Assembly (NCBI RefSeq): GCF_000016425.1
Contig: NC_009380.1
Span: forward strand, 372,001 to 436,000
DNA from: Salinispora tropica CNB-440
GTDB taxonomy: Bacteria; Actinomycetota; Actinomycetes; Mycobacteriales; Micromonosporaceae
Direction: 5' to 3'
DNA: 64,000 bases
Both the position numbers and the translations under genes were made by a program. Positions within the stretch are counted from its first letter, which is position 1; every line of letters starts with the position of its first letter. The notes below the pieces were generated by a model that saw nothing but the letters and a program-made list of their open reading frames with translations, did not search any database and was not told the DNA's origin. Below, in pieces: positions 1 to 7,880 of this stretch.

Positions 1-366
1 GGTGCAGTCCCTGGCGAGGTCGAGCACCGCACCGTCGCGGGCGTTGGCGAGGGTGATCGCGGCGATCAGGGCGTCGGCGTCGCAGGGCACGGGGGTGCCG
101 CCGGGCTTGGTGTCCTTCTTGTCCTTGCGCTTGTCGCTCTTGCTGTCGTTGCGGTGGTCATTGGTGAAGGGTCGGTCTCTGGTGGGGTCGTCGGTGGTGG
201 TGAGGATGCGCCCGGTGGTGCCAGCGGCGGGGCTGGCGACGCCGAAGGTGGCGGTGAGGGCTAGGCCGGTTATGCCGGCCAGTCCGGCGGCCCACCATCG
301 CCGTCGTGAGCCTGCCCGGCTGGCGCCAGGGCGGTTCGAGTCGTGGGTGTGGCTCTGCTGGTTCGT
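1..366 (-). CDS. Pmp-like secreted beta-helix protein, partial (5' part only, no canonical start)
   Basis: This frame runs off the left edge and is a tandem paralogue of the gene at 471-1820. The conserved stretch PVPCDADALIAAITLANAR is shared almost exactly, followed by an LDLAxDCT motif, and both have a basic N-terminus and a hydrophobic signal segment (GLAGITGLALTATFG). The frame is intact to position 1. When aligned, the ATG of the paralogue corresponds to ACG at 366-364, just after a GGAAGGAAGG purine tract; I found no in-frame ATG, GTG or TTG nearby. It could use ACG, be coupled to the upstream gene 104 bp away, or be decaying. The role is inferred only: cell-surface or secreted beta-helix protein. 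Confidence 0.6.
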
Positions 367-470
367 CGCGGTTACGGGTCCTTCCTTCCCGGTGGGTCCG
401 CCCTCCTCCGCCTGCCCGGCAGGCGGGGGAGGAGGGCGGTAGCTCGGGTCTGTTCGATGCGTCCGGGTGT

Positions 471-1820
471 TCAGCCGGCGCAGCCGGGAACGTCGACGCA
501 GTTGTTGGGTCGGTTCTTGATCACGATGGTGCCGGTGGCGGTGTTCAACTCGACCGTGCCGCCAACGTTGACGATGCCCCCACCATTGGTGATGGCGACG
601 TTCTTGACCACCTTCGTGTTGAAGAGGGTGACTGTTTCGTCATTGTAAATGCCGGCACCCTGATCGGCCTGATTGTTTGTGATCTTGGTATTTCGTGAAA
701 CGACATCCCCAAAATTGAAGATGCCGCCGCCGACGGTGGTGGCGGTGTTGTCCGCGATGACGCTGTCTTCGATGACCACGGGGGATCTTGGGCCTACCCC
801 CAGGCCGCCGCCTCGGCCTGTTCTGGCTACGTTTCCGATGATGGTGGCGGACTTGAGCGTGAGTTGTGCACCAATTTCCGTGCCTACTCCACCCAGCTCC
901 AGGCCGGAGTTGTATGAGATTTTGGTATCTGTGACGAGACCAGTTCCAGCGATAGAAAGGCCACCGATATTTCCGCTTTGAGCGTGGTTGGCGGTAATGG
1001 TGCTGTGCGCGATCCGGGCCGTGTCAACGCTGACAACTCCGCCCCCGCCGGTGGTCGCGATATTGGCCTTCACGTGGGACTTTTTGATGTCGAGGAGGCC
1101 GGCGCTGTTGATGCCGCCGCCGATACCGCCGGCGGTGTTGTGGCTGATGGTGGAGTGTGTGATCCGGGTGGTGCCGTTGTTGGCGATTGCACCGCCGTCG
1201 CTGTCGGCGATGTTGCGGGTGATGGTGCTGTGGTTGGTGGTCAACGCTCCGCCGGGGTTGACGAGGATGCCGCCGCCGTCGTCGGTGGTGTGGCCGCCGG
1301 TGACCTTGAGGTGGTTGAGGGTGAGGTCGCCGCCGACGTTGACGGTGAGGATGCGGAACTGGTCGGCGGCGGCGGCGCGTTCGAGGGTGGTGTTTTTGTT
1401 GCCGTTGAGGGTGATGGGGGTGGTGATGACGGGGAGGCCGTTGCTGTCGAGGTCGGCGGTGAGGAGGTAGGTGCAGTCTTTGGCGAGGTTGAGGGTGGCG
1501 CCGCCGCGGGCGTTGGCGAGGGTGATCGCGGCGATGAGCGCGTCGGCGTCGCAGGGCACGGGCGTCCCCTGTGGCTTTCCCGCCTTCTTCCCTGTGTCCT
1601 TGCTGCCGCCCCGGTGGTTGTCGACGGGAGGATGGTCGGCTTTCCCGAGGCGGTCGCCGGCCGTGGCGCGGGGGCGTTCGGCGGCGTTGGCGGGGACGAC
1701 GGCGATGCCGACGGTGGTGAGGGCTAGGCCGGTCATGCCGGCCAGCCCGACGGCCCACCGTCGCCGTCGTGCCCCTGCCTGGCTTACGCCAGGAGGTCTG
1801 GTGTGGTGTTGATGCTTCAT
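471..1820 (-). CDS. Pmp-like secreted right-handed beta-helix protein
   Basis: A 449-residue protein. Residues 1-47 look like a long signal peptide (basic RRRR, then a hydrophobic run ending near VVPANAAERP). Residues about 50-95 are a Lys/Gly-rich linker. A CSLREAI-like segment (PCDADALIAAITLANARGG) follows, then about ten imperfect beta-helix turns with recurrent GGGI/GGAI and NN/TxN motifs typical of polymorphic membrane protein or pectin-lyase-like folds. The C-terminus carries two Cys (NNCVDVPGC) and no LPxTG sortase signal. ATG 1820 is chosen because GGAAGGGG lies about 11 nt upstream; longer frames reach 2120 but lack support. Likely an exported surface or adhesion protein; ligand unknown. 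Such Pmp genes have been discussed as marine adaptations in Salinispora. Confidence 0.82.
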   Translation of the reverse strand: MKHQHHTRPPGVSQAGARRRRWAVGLAGMTGLALTTVGIAVVPANAAERPRATAGDRLGKADHPPVDNHRGGSKDTGKKAGKPQGTPVPCDADALIAAITLANARGGATLNLAKDCTYLLTADLDSNGLPVITTPITLNGNKNTTLERAAAADQFRILTVNVGGDLTLNHLKVTGGHTTDDGGGILVNPGGALTTNHSTITRNIADSDGGAIANNGTTRITHSTISHNTAGGIGGGINSAGLLDIKKSHVKANIATTGGGGVVSVDTARIAHSTITANHAQSGNIGGLSIAGTGLVTDTKISYNSGLELGGVGTEIGAQLTLKSATIIGNVARTGRGGGLGVGPRSPVVIEDSVIADNTATTVGGGIFNFGDVVSRNTKITNNQADQGAGIYNDETVTLFNTKVVKNVAITNGGGIVNVGGTVELNTATGTIVIKNRPNNCVDVPGCAG

Positions 1821-2096
1821 CGCGGTGTCGATCCCCTTCCCCATGCGCGGCGAGCAGCCGCCAACCCCGGGGGCAGACCGGGCAGGGTGCTCCTCGGCTA
1901 CCAGGTCGGTGGTAGCAAGACTAATTCGGACGCTAGGCCCAAAAGGCGGCAAGAGGATGTGAAACCGAAAATCTCCCAAAACTGGGCGAAAAAGACTTGT
2001 GTTGACCGGGGGAGGTGTTCGTGGTGGCCGTGCGATGCCGGACCTGGTCAGACCGGCGGAGACAACTGGCCCTCCCTGAGTGGAGCTCAGCGTGGC

Positions 2097-2102
2097 TAGG
2101 CT
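2097..2102 (+). promoter_or_regulatory. TAGGCT -10 box, leaderless-type
   Basis: TAGGCT lies 8 nt before ATG 2111, and no good Shine-Dalgarno is present. This is consistent with a leaderless or near-leaderless transcript. Confidence 0.5.
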
Positions 2103-2110
2103 CGGCCACC

Positions 2111-2932
2111 ATGAACGCATCCCGTGGCATCGCCGCGCCCATAGCCGGGGCGGCCGGCCAATTCTTCGCCGGTGTCGGCCTCTTCCTGCGTGGCATCGGC
2201 CTCTACCTCCGCAACCCCGGCCTGATGCTGCTCGGCGTCCTACCGGCGTTGATCTCCGGTGCGTTCTTCGTCGCCGCGTTCGGCACGCTCGTCTACTTTG
2301 TGGGCGACCTGGCAGCGTTGATCACGCCGTTCGCCGACGATTGGTCCGACGCCGGGCGAGGTATGACGCGGGTAGCCGCCGGCTTGGCGTTGCTCGGGCT
2401 GGGTGGCCTGCTCACGGTGGTCGCGTTCACCGCCGTCACGCTGGTCATCGGGGACCCGTTCTACGAGAAGATCTCCGAACGGGTCGAGGATGGCCTCGGC
2501 GGTACGCCCAACGCGGTGGACGTGCCGTTCTGGTCGTCGCTGCGGCACAGCATCGTCGACTCACTGCGGCTGGTGGGGTTGGCGGTGCTGTTCGGCGTCC
2601 CCCTCTTTGTCGCGGGTTTCATCCCGGTGGTCGGTCAGACCGTGGTGCCGGCACTCGGTGCGACCATCGGCGGCTGGCTGCTCGCGGTGGAACTGGTTGG
2701 CGCCCCCTTCTACCGGCGCGGGCTGCGGTTGACCGACCGGCGGGCCGCCCTCCGGGCCGACCGGCCGACCGCGCTCGGTTTCGGGGTGGCAGTGTTCGTC
2801 AGCTTCCTGATTCCGCTCGGCGCGGTGCTGCTCATGCCAGCGGCCGTCGCGGGCGCCGCTCTGCTGGCCCGCCGCGTGCTCGGTCAGCCGACCACCGTAG
2901 AGCTGACCGGGGCCGCCCAGGACGGCGGGTAG
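2111..2932 (+). CDS. EI24/CysZ-like membrane protein
   Basis: A 273-residue integral membrane protein with four to six hydrophobic segments (for example GLMLLGVLPALISGAFFVAA, GLALLGLGGLLTVVAFTAV and FGVAVFVSFLIPLGAVLLMP). The order of helices and the motif GDPFYEKISERVE between the second and third segments resemble the EI24 domain family, which includes the sulfate-uptake protein CysZ. Actinobacterial members are mostly uncharacterised, and no cys genes sit nearby, so sulfate transport is not claimed. ATG 2111 is preferred over an upstream frame opening at 2015, because the TAGGCT box fits a leaderless start and the extra N-terminus has no family character. Confidence 0.75.
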   Translation: MNASRGIAAPIAGAAGQFFAGVGLFLRGIGLYLRNPGLMLLGVLPALISGAFFVAAFGTLVYFVGDLAALITPFADDWSDAGRGMTRVAAGLALLGLGGLLTVVAFTAVTLVIGDPFYEKISERVEDGLGGTPNAVDVPFWSSLRHSIVDSLRLVGLAVLFGVPLFVAGFIPVVGQTVVPALGATIGGWLLAVELVGAPFYRRGLRLTDRRAALRADRPTALGFGVAVFVSFLIPLGAVLLMPAAVAGAALLARRVLGQPTTVELTGAAQDGG

Positions 2933-2943
2933 CGTGCCGTCGC

Positions 2944-3834
2944 TCAGCTCATCTCCCGGAGGCAACTCCACTGGGCGGCGACCGGCCGGTAGCCGAGACG
3001 TTCGTTGATCGCGAGCATCGGCTTGTTCGCCTCGTCATTGCCGGTGTACGCGACCGTCACCCCGCTGCCCGCGGCCCGGCGTAGGGCACCCACTTTCGCC
3101 GCCGTCGCGAGCCCTCGCCCCCGGTACTCAGGTCGGGAAGCGGTGTAGTCCGACCACATCCGCGAACCGTCCCGTTTGACCAGGCTGATCGCCGCCAGGA
3201 CGCCGGTGACCTCGACACCGGCGCTGGCCTCCCGGTCCAGTCCGACGTTGTCCCACGTATCGGCCCGCCAGTGCTCGTAGGTGAGAGCGTCGGCGGCGAC
3301 GTCTTCCGGCTCGTCGGCGCTGGCGTCGCGCTGCACCTCGTACACGTGGTGTGGGTCAACCTCGGACAGCGGCACCAGCCGAGCGCCCGTGGGGACGGCC
3401 GGGGGTGGCAGGGCCGTCAGCTCCAGTGCGGAGAAGCGTGTCTGGCGGCTGGGTAGGAAGCCGCGCCGCCGAGCGTACGGCAACGACTCAGGTAACACCC
3501 GCCCGCGCAGCAGGGGAAGCCGGAGCGGGGCGAGGTGGCCCAGGACGGCGGTCAACAGCCCACTGCCGATGCCGTGTCCCCGATACTCGGGGTGGACGTG
3601 CAGCAGCGAGATCTCGCCGACGCTTCGAGAAGAACTGGCGTTGCGGAAGGTCGAGACCCAACCGACGACCTCGTCGTCCACCTCGGCGACGAACGCGGTC
3701 CAGTGCTGGCCCGGGGGCGGTTGGGCGAGCATCTGGCGGGTTGACGCCACCCCGCGAACCAGATGCGGAAGGACTCGGGTGCGGAGCGCCACCACGGCGG
3801 GCGCGTCGTCGGGCTGCGCGGCGCGGATCCTCAC
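2944..3834 (-). CDS. Tandem-GNAT N-acetyltransferase
   Basis: A 296-residue protein with two GNAT-like halves. The first half (residues about 1-145) carries HPEYRGHGIGSGLL, the acetyl-CoA pyrophosphate-binding R/QxxGxG/A motif. The second half (about 150-296) carries a degenerate ASRPEYRGRGLATAAK version and ends NERLGYRPVAAQWS. GTG 3834 is chosen because it forms a GTGA overlap with the stop of the Rid-family gene upstream, indicating translational coupling. The substrate cannot be deduced. A distantly similar two-domain GNAT is encoded at 43595-44596. Confidence 0.78.
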   Translation of the reverse strand: MRIRAAQPDDAPAVVALRTRVLPHLVRGVASTRQMLAQPPPGQHWTAFVAEVDDEVVGWVSTFRNASSSRSVGEISLLHVHPEYRGHGIGSGLLTAVLGHLAPLRLPLLRGRVLPESLPYARRRGFLPSRQTRFSALELTALPPPAVPTGARLVPLSEVDPHHVYEVQRDASADEPEDVAADALTYEHWRADTWDNVGLDREASAGVEVTGVLAAISLVKRDGSRMWSDYTASRPEYRGRGLATAAKVGALRRAAGSGVTVAYTGNDEANKPMLAINERLGYRPVAAQWSCLREMS

Positions 3835-4229
3835 GCGGCGCTTACGGCGGCGACCGCCTCGACCTCGACGAGCTGCTCGGGGTAGCCAAGCGTGGCTACC
3901 CCGAGCAGGGTGCTGGGCGGGTCGTGGTCGCCGAAGGTGTCCCGGACGACCTGCCAGACGGTCACCAGGTCGGGTTGGTGCGCCGAGGCCACGTACACCG
4001 TGGTCTTGACGACATCGATGAGGCAGGCGCCCGCCGCGGTGAGCGCGGTCTCCAGATTGGCCATCACCTGCCGGGCCTGGGCGGCATGGTCGCCGGGGGC
4101 GACCGTACGGCCGTCCGCGTCGAGTGGGCACGCTCCCGCGGTGAAGACGAGGCGCGTTGATGGCTCGACGGTGGTGACGTACGCGTACTCGGCCTCGGCG
4201 AGGGCCGAGACGTGACGGAGTTCGGGCAT
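3831..4229 (-). CDS. RidA/YjgF/UK114-family protein
   Basis: A 132-residue protein with the Rid fold signature: VFTAGACPLDADG near residue 30, QARQVMANLETALTAAG, VVKTTVYV, and an ETLV-like C-terminal strand LVEVEAVAAV. True RidA imine deaminases use an Arg in a PARSxVxV context; here the equivalent stretch is PPSTLLGV, so the catalytic Arg is replaced by Ser/Thr. It probably belongs to a non-RidA Rid subfamily with an unproven reaction. It is the first gene of a two-gene unit with the GNAT gene. TAGCGT at 4241-4236, 6 nt before the ATG, suggests a leaderless transcript. Confidence 0.8.
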   Translation of the reverse strand: MPELRHVSALAEAEYAYVTTVEPSTRLVFTAGACPLDADGRTVAPGDHAAQARQVMANLETALTAAGACLIDVVKTTVYVASAHQPDLVTVWQVVRDTFGDHDPPSTLLGVATLGYPEQLVEVEAVAAVSAA

Positions 4230-4235
4230 GGAGTG

Positions 4236-4241
4236 ACGCTA
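4236..4241 (-). promoter_or_regulatory. TAGCGT -10 box, leaderless-type
   Basis: TAGCGT lies 6 nt upstream of ATG 4229 on the minus strand. No purine-rich ribosome binding site intervenes. Confidence 0.5.
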
Positions 4242-4320
4242 GTGCAGGTCCCGGTGGTCACGCGATCTGGTTTTCGTCAGGATTGCTGCCGTGCGGCTCC
4301 GGACCGGGGCCGTTCGGGGC

Positions 4321-5328
4321 TCAGGCGGATTCGCGGAGGATCAGCTCGGTGGGAAGAACAACCGCCGGTTCGATTGGCTCACCCGCCGCCAGGCGCAGCA
4401 GCTGGCGGGTCATTCGGCGGCCGATCTGCTGGATCGGCTGGCGGACGGTGGTCAGTGGCGGGTCGGTGTAGGCGGCGGTCTCGATGTCGTCGAAACCGAT
4501 AACCGCGACATCGTCGGGCACCCGTCGCCCCGTCGCGCGTAGGGTCCGCAGGGCGGCGTGTGCCATCAGGTCCGAGGCGGCGAAGATCGCGTCCAGGTCG
4601 GGGTGCTCGGCGAGTAGCCGCCGGGTCGCGGCCATCCCCGACTCGCGGGTGAAGTCGCCGTACGCGACCCACTCCGGCAGCCCGGCCGGGGCCACCGCCG
4701 CCTGGTAGCCGGTCAGTCGTTCGATCCCGCCCACCATGTCCTGTGGGCCGGCGATGGTGGCGATTCGCTGCCGGCCGCTGTCGATCAGATGCTGGATGGC
4801 CCTACTCACCCCGCCGATGTGGTCAACATCGACGTAGGGCACCGAGGTGCCGCCGAGCGGCCGGCCGCTGCACACCACCGGAATGCCCAACCGGGCCAGC
4901 CGGCCGGGGAGTGGGTCGGCGCCGTGTAGCGAGGCGAACAGCACCCCGTCAACGTGCTGGCCCGTGGTATACCGCTCCACCCGCTCGTGCCCGGCCGGCG
5001 AGCCGGCCAGCATCAGCACCAACTGTTTGTCGGCCGTCTCCAGCTCCTGGGCGGCGCCGCGGATGATGCCGGGGAAGTACTGGTCGTCGGAGAAGACCCG
5101 GGTGGCAGCCTCGGACATGACCAGTGCGACCGAGTCGGTTCGCTGGGTGACCAGGCTGCGAGCGGCCAGATTCGGTACGTACCCGAGCTCGCTGATGGCT
5201 CGGTGGACGGCCTTGCGGATCGGCTCGGCCACCGTGGTGGAGCCGTTCACCACCCGGGAGACGGTGGCCCTGGAGACACCGGCGCGGCGGGCCACCGCCT
5301 CGAGCGTCGGCCGTTGCGCCGTCGTCAT
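4321..5328 (-). CDS. LacI-family transcriptional repressor
   Basis: A 335-residue protein with an N-terminal LacI helix-turn-helix (residues about 8-30, LEAVARRAGVSRATVSRVVN), the hinge helix (YVPNLAARSLVTQRT) and a periplasmic-binding-protein-like effector domain with the typical VIGFDDIETAAYTDPPLTTV stretch. It follows the beta-glucosidase gene by 12 bp in the same direction and has a strong GGGGGGAGGG ribosome binding site, so the two are co-transcribed. It is the obvious candidate to bind the perfect palindrome at 6940-6951, with a beta-glucoside or oligosaccharide as inducer, comparable to CebR-type control in Streptomyces. Regulation of its own operon is an inference. Confidence 0.9.
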   Translation of the reverse strand: MTTAQRPTLEAVARRAGVSRATVSRVVNGSTTVAEPIRKAVHRAISELGYVPNLAARSLVTQRTDSVALVMSEAATRVFSDDQYFPGIIRGAAQELETADKQLVLMLAGSPAGHERVERYTTGQHVDGVLFASLHGADPLPGRLARLGIPVVCSGRPLGGTSVPYVDVDHIGGVSRAIQHLIDSGRQRIATIAGPQDMVGGIERLTGYQAAVAPAGLPEWVAYGDFTRESGMAATRRLLAEHPDLDAIFAASDLMAHAALRTLRATGRRVPDDVAVIGFDDIETAAYTDPPLTTVRQPIQQIGRRMTRQLLRLAAGEPIEPAVVLPTELILRESA

Positions 5329-5340
5329 CGCCCTCCCCCC

Positions 5341-6741
5341 TCAGAGCCCGTGCCGGGAGATCACCTCCTGGTACCAGCGGGCACTCGCCTTCGGTGAGCG
5401 TCGCTGGGTCAGGTAGTCGACGTGGACGATCCCGAACCGTTTCCGATAGCCCTCGGCCCACTCGAAGTTGTCCAGCAACGACCATACGAGATAGCCGCGT
5501 AGGTCCACCCCGCGGGCGATGGCCTCGTGCGCAGCGCGTAGGTGCCCGTCGAGGTAGGCGATCCGGTCGGTGTCCACCACCCCGCTGACTCCGTCCGCCT
5601 CCGGTTGGTCAAGGCTGGCCGGAGGCGCGGCGCGGTCCGGGAAGGCCGCCCCGTTTTCAGTGATCATCAACGGCACGCCCGGGTAGTCGGTGGCGAGGCG
5701 TTCCAGCAGCCGGGTGAGCCCGGCCGGCTCGATCATCCAGCCCATATCGGTCAGCGGTCCGGCGGGTGACAGGAACTCCACCGCCCCGTCGGTGCCCGGA
5801 AACGCCCCACCGCCGCCGGCACCGTCCGGCTTACCTGCGACGTAGAGGGGGGCGTAGTAGTTGACGCCAAGCAGGTCGATCGGGGTGGCGATCACGTTCT
5901 CGTCGCCGTCCCGGATGAACGTCGGCGGCACGAATCGGGCGACGTGCTCCAGCACATCCGCCGGGTACGCGGCCCGGAACAGCGGGTCCAAGAAGATCCG
6001 ATTGTGAAGCCGGTCAACCAGGCGTACGGCGGCGGCATCGGCGGCGCTGTCCGGGTCGGCGGGGCGGACATCGGCCGGGTTGAGCGTGATCCCGACGCTC
6101 CCCGCGCCGGCCGCGTGCAGCGCCCGGGCCGCCAGGCCGTGCCCGAGCAGCAGGTGGTGCACGGCGGTGAAGGCGGCTCCCGGGTCCGCGACCCCGGGGG
6201 CGTGTACCCCGTTGCCGTAGCCCAGGTACGCCGAGCACCACGGTTCGTTGAGTGTGGTCCAGGATTTCACCCGGTCTCCGAGCCGACCGTGGACGGCGGC
6301 GCCGTACCCGGCGAAGTGCTCCGCGGTCTCCCGGGCAGCCCAACCGCCTCGATCCTGCAGGGTCTGCGGTAGGTCCCAGTGGTAGAGGGTGACCATCGGG
6401 TCGATCCCCCGGGCCAGCAGGGCGTTCACCAATCGGTCGTAGAAGTCCAGCCCGCGCGGGTTGACCGGGCCGGTGCCGTCCGGCTGGACCCGGGGCCAGG
6501 ACACCGAGAACCGGTACGTCTGGATCCCCAGCCCTGCCATCAGCTCCACGTCGTCGGCGTACCGGTGGTAGTGGTCGCAGGCGACGTCACCGGTGTGACC
6601 CTGGTAGACCTTGCCCGGCGTACGGCTGAAGGTGTCCCAGATCGACGGCCCCCGGCCGTCTTCGTGGGCCGCGCCCTCGATCTGGTAGGCAGCTGTGGCC
6701 GTGCCCCAGCGGAAGTTCTCCGGAAAACGAAGCGTGCTCAC
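5341..6741 (-). CDS. GH1 beta-glucosidase
   Basis: A 466-residue glycoside hydrolase family 1 enzyme. The start FRWGTATAAYQIEG is the GH1 N-terminal signature; the acid/base Glu is E166 in TTLNEPW and the nucleophile is E362 in MITENGAAF. No signal peptide is present, so it acts in the cytoplasm on imported beta-glucosides such as cellobiose. The GTG start has GAGGAG 7 nt upstream (6754-6749), and that ribosome binding site lies at the edge of the 62-bp repeats. It is the first gene of a bgl-lacI operon, driven from the operator-promoter near 6934-6951 through a leader of about 190 nt. Confidence 0.93.
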   Translation of the reverse strand: MSTLRFPENFRWGTATAAYQIEGAAHEDGRGPSIWDTFSRTPGKVYQGHTGDVACDHYHRYADDVELMAGLGIQTYRFSVSWPRVQPDGTGPVNPRGLDFYDRLVNALLARGIDPMVTLYHWDLPQTLQDRGGWAARETAEHFAGYGAAVHGRLGDRVKSWTTLNEPWCSAYLGYGNGVHAPGVADPGAAFTAVHHLLLGHGLAARALHAAGAGSVGITLNPADVRPADPDSAADAAAVRLVDRLHNRIFLDPLFRAAYPADVLEHVARFVPPTFIRDGDENVIATPIDLLGVNYYAPLYVAGKPDGAGGGGAFPGTDGAVEFLSPAGPLTDMGWMIEPAGLTRLLERLATDYPGVPLMITENGAAFPDRAAPPASLDQPEADGVSGVVDTDRIAYLDGHLRAAHEAIARGVDLRGYLVWSLLDNFEWAEGYRKRFGIVHVDYLTQRRSPKASARWYQEVISRHGL

Positions 6742-6750
6742 CGGTTGTCT

Positions 6751-6896
6751 CCTCGCGCTCGCTGGGTGCCCTTTTCCGTTCGCGACTGTGGGGCTCGCAG
6801 GATCGGCTCACTCCTCGCGCTCGCTGGGTGCCTTTCTCCGTTCGCGACTGTGGGGCTCGCAGGATCGGCTCACTCCTCGCGCTCACTCACTGGTGC
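6751..6896. repeat. 62-bp tandem repeat, 2 full copies plus a partial third
   Basis: Two near-identical 62-bp units (6751-6812 and 6813-6874) are followed by a degenerate partial copy from 6875. Each begins CCTCGCGCTCGCTGGGTGCC on the plus strand and contains TTCGCGACTGTGGGGCTCGC. Read on the minus (mRNA) strand, each unit carries a GAGGAG Shine-Dalgarno-like element, and the copy nearest the gene supplies the ribosome binding site of the beta-glucosidase. The length is not a multiple of three, so this is not a coding repeat. Confidence 0.85.
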
Positions 6897-6933
6897 CTCC
6901 TTGTCGCGCAGCGTCTCCCGATGCTTCACCCAA

Positions 6934-6951
6934 TGTCAAGAGAGCGCTCTC
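6934..6951 (-). promoter_or_regulatory. bgl-lacI promoter -35 with abutting LacI-type operator
   Basis: The perfect 12-bp palindrome GAGAGCGCTCTC (6951-6940) has the central GCGC with flanking AGAG/CTCT expected for LacI-family operators (CebR-like AGCGCT core). It runs directly into a perfect TTGACA box (6939-6934) on the minus strand. A -10 is weak (AGACGC or GACGCT, 17-18 nt downstream). A repressor on the palindrome would block sigma access to the -35. Confidence 0.75.
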
Positions 6952-7048
6952 CTCGCTCACTTCGGTGGTGTGGGGCGGGTGGGGCGCCGGGGCTGCTCGT
7001 GGGTGAGCAGCTCCCGGCCGGGCGGGGGCAGGATGCGGCCGGGCGGCG

Positions 7049-7810
7049 TCAGCCGGTCCGGAGGCCAGCCAGGAGGGCGCGCTCGCCCGTCACCGCCAGG
7101 GTGTCGAAGCTGACGCGTCCCCAGAGCGCGAGCAGCAGATCGCTGGCGGTGCCGACGACCTGGACCCGAGCATGATGATCATGGTCGTCGAAGATGGTGT
7201 CGGTGTCCAGCAGGGCAACCCCGTCACCGCGCAACCGCAGGAACCACTCCTGCCCGGCATCGGAGGCCGACAGGTGTACCACTCCGTGCCACTGGCCATG
7301 ATCCGGACGTCGTCCGGCCGGCAGGCAGGTGTCGAGCACCTCGCTCACCCCGTCGGCTGCCAGCTTCGTCTCGATCGGGTCGCCCGCGCCGATGGAGAGC
7401 TGGGCGTCCCAGCGGTGCAGCGCCGTCTCGTGTGCGATCCGGCGAGGCCAGAAGCCGGCCTTCTTCGGCTGCGGCGCCCAGTTCCACGCCGGTGCCTCCG
7501 GATCCAGCGCGTCGAAACGCACCATCAGCTCGTCGTACGCCTGCTGCCACAGCTGGAGGTCGGTCTCGCCTGGATTGGGCTCCACAAGCTCGGAGTGAAG
7601 GGACGGCGGGGTGACGGTATTCGTCGACACGTTCCCGTGCACCCAGCGGTAGACGCTCGCCAGGTGCCGGGTCAGGTCGGTCACCGTCCAGCCGGGACAG
7701 GAGAGCACCGGGGTGTCGGCGGGCGCTTCGGCGATCGCCGCGGCGAAGGCCGGCCCCTCCACCCGCAGCGCCCCGATCCAGAAGTCCTTCGTGCCGTGCA
7801 GTTTGTTCAT
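7049..7810 (-). CDS. Maleylpyruvate isomerase / mycothiol-dependent DinB-type enzyme
   Basis: A 253-residue member of the MDMPI family: N-terminal DinB-like four-helix domain with LSCPGWTVTDLTRHLASVYRWVHGN (metal-ligand His), a second His in RRIAHETALHRWDAQ, and a C-terminal SCP2-like domain that includes VVGTASDLLLALWGR. Family members act with mycothiol, fitting the mshA gene at 10716. The actual substrate is unknown; many paralogues exist per actinomycete genome. ATG 7810 is chosen over ATG 7816, because GGGAGG lies directly against 7816 but 6 nt before 7810. It is transcribed divergently from murB. Confidence 0.8.
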   Translation of the reverse strand: MNKLHGTKDFWIGALRVEGPAFAAAIAEAPADTPVLSCPGWTVTDLTRHLASVYRWVHGNVSTNTVTPPSLHSELVEPNPGETDLQLWQQAYDELMVRFDALDPEAPAWNWAPQPKKAGFWPRRIAHETALHRWDAQLSIGAGDPIETKLAADGVSEVLDTCLPAGRRPDHGQWHGVVHLSASDAGQEWFLRLRGDGVALLDTDTIFDDHDHHARVQVVGTASDLLLALWGRVSFDTLAVTGERALLAGLRTG

Positions 7811-7867
7811 CGCCATCCTCCCGGGGGTGACCGGGCCACCAGTGGGTGCCGCGGCTACCCCTCAGCT

Positions 7868-7873
7868 TAGGGT
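7868..7873 (+). promoter_or_regulatory. TAGGGT -10 box of murB, leaderless-type
   Basis: TAGGGT lies 7 nt before GTG 7881. This spacing favours GTG 7881 over ATG 7875 as the murB start. Confidence 0.55.
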
Positions 7874-7880
7874 GATGGGC

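Noticed and set aside
978..1727. 249-codon plus-strand open frame antisense to the Pmp gene
   Set aside because: Its protein is an alternating Gly/Val/Asp/Ala low-complexity shadow of the G+C-rich repeats on the other strand; the minus strand has signal peptide and beta-helix motifs.
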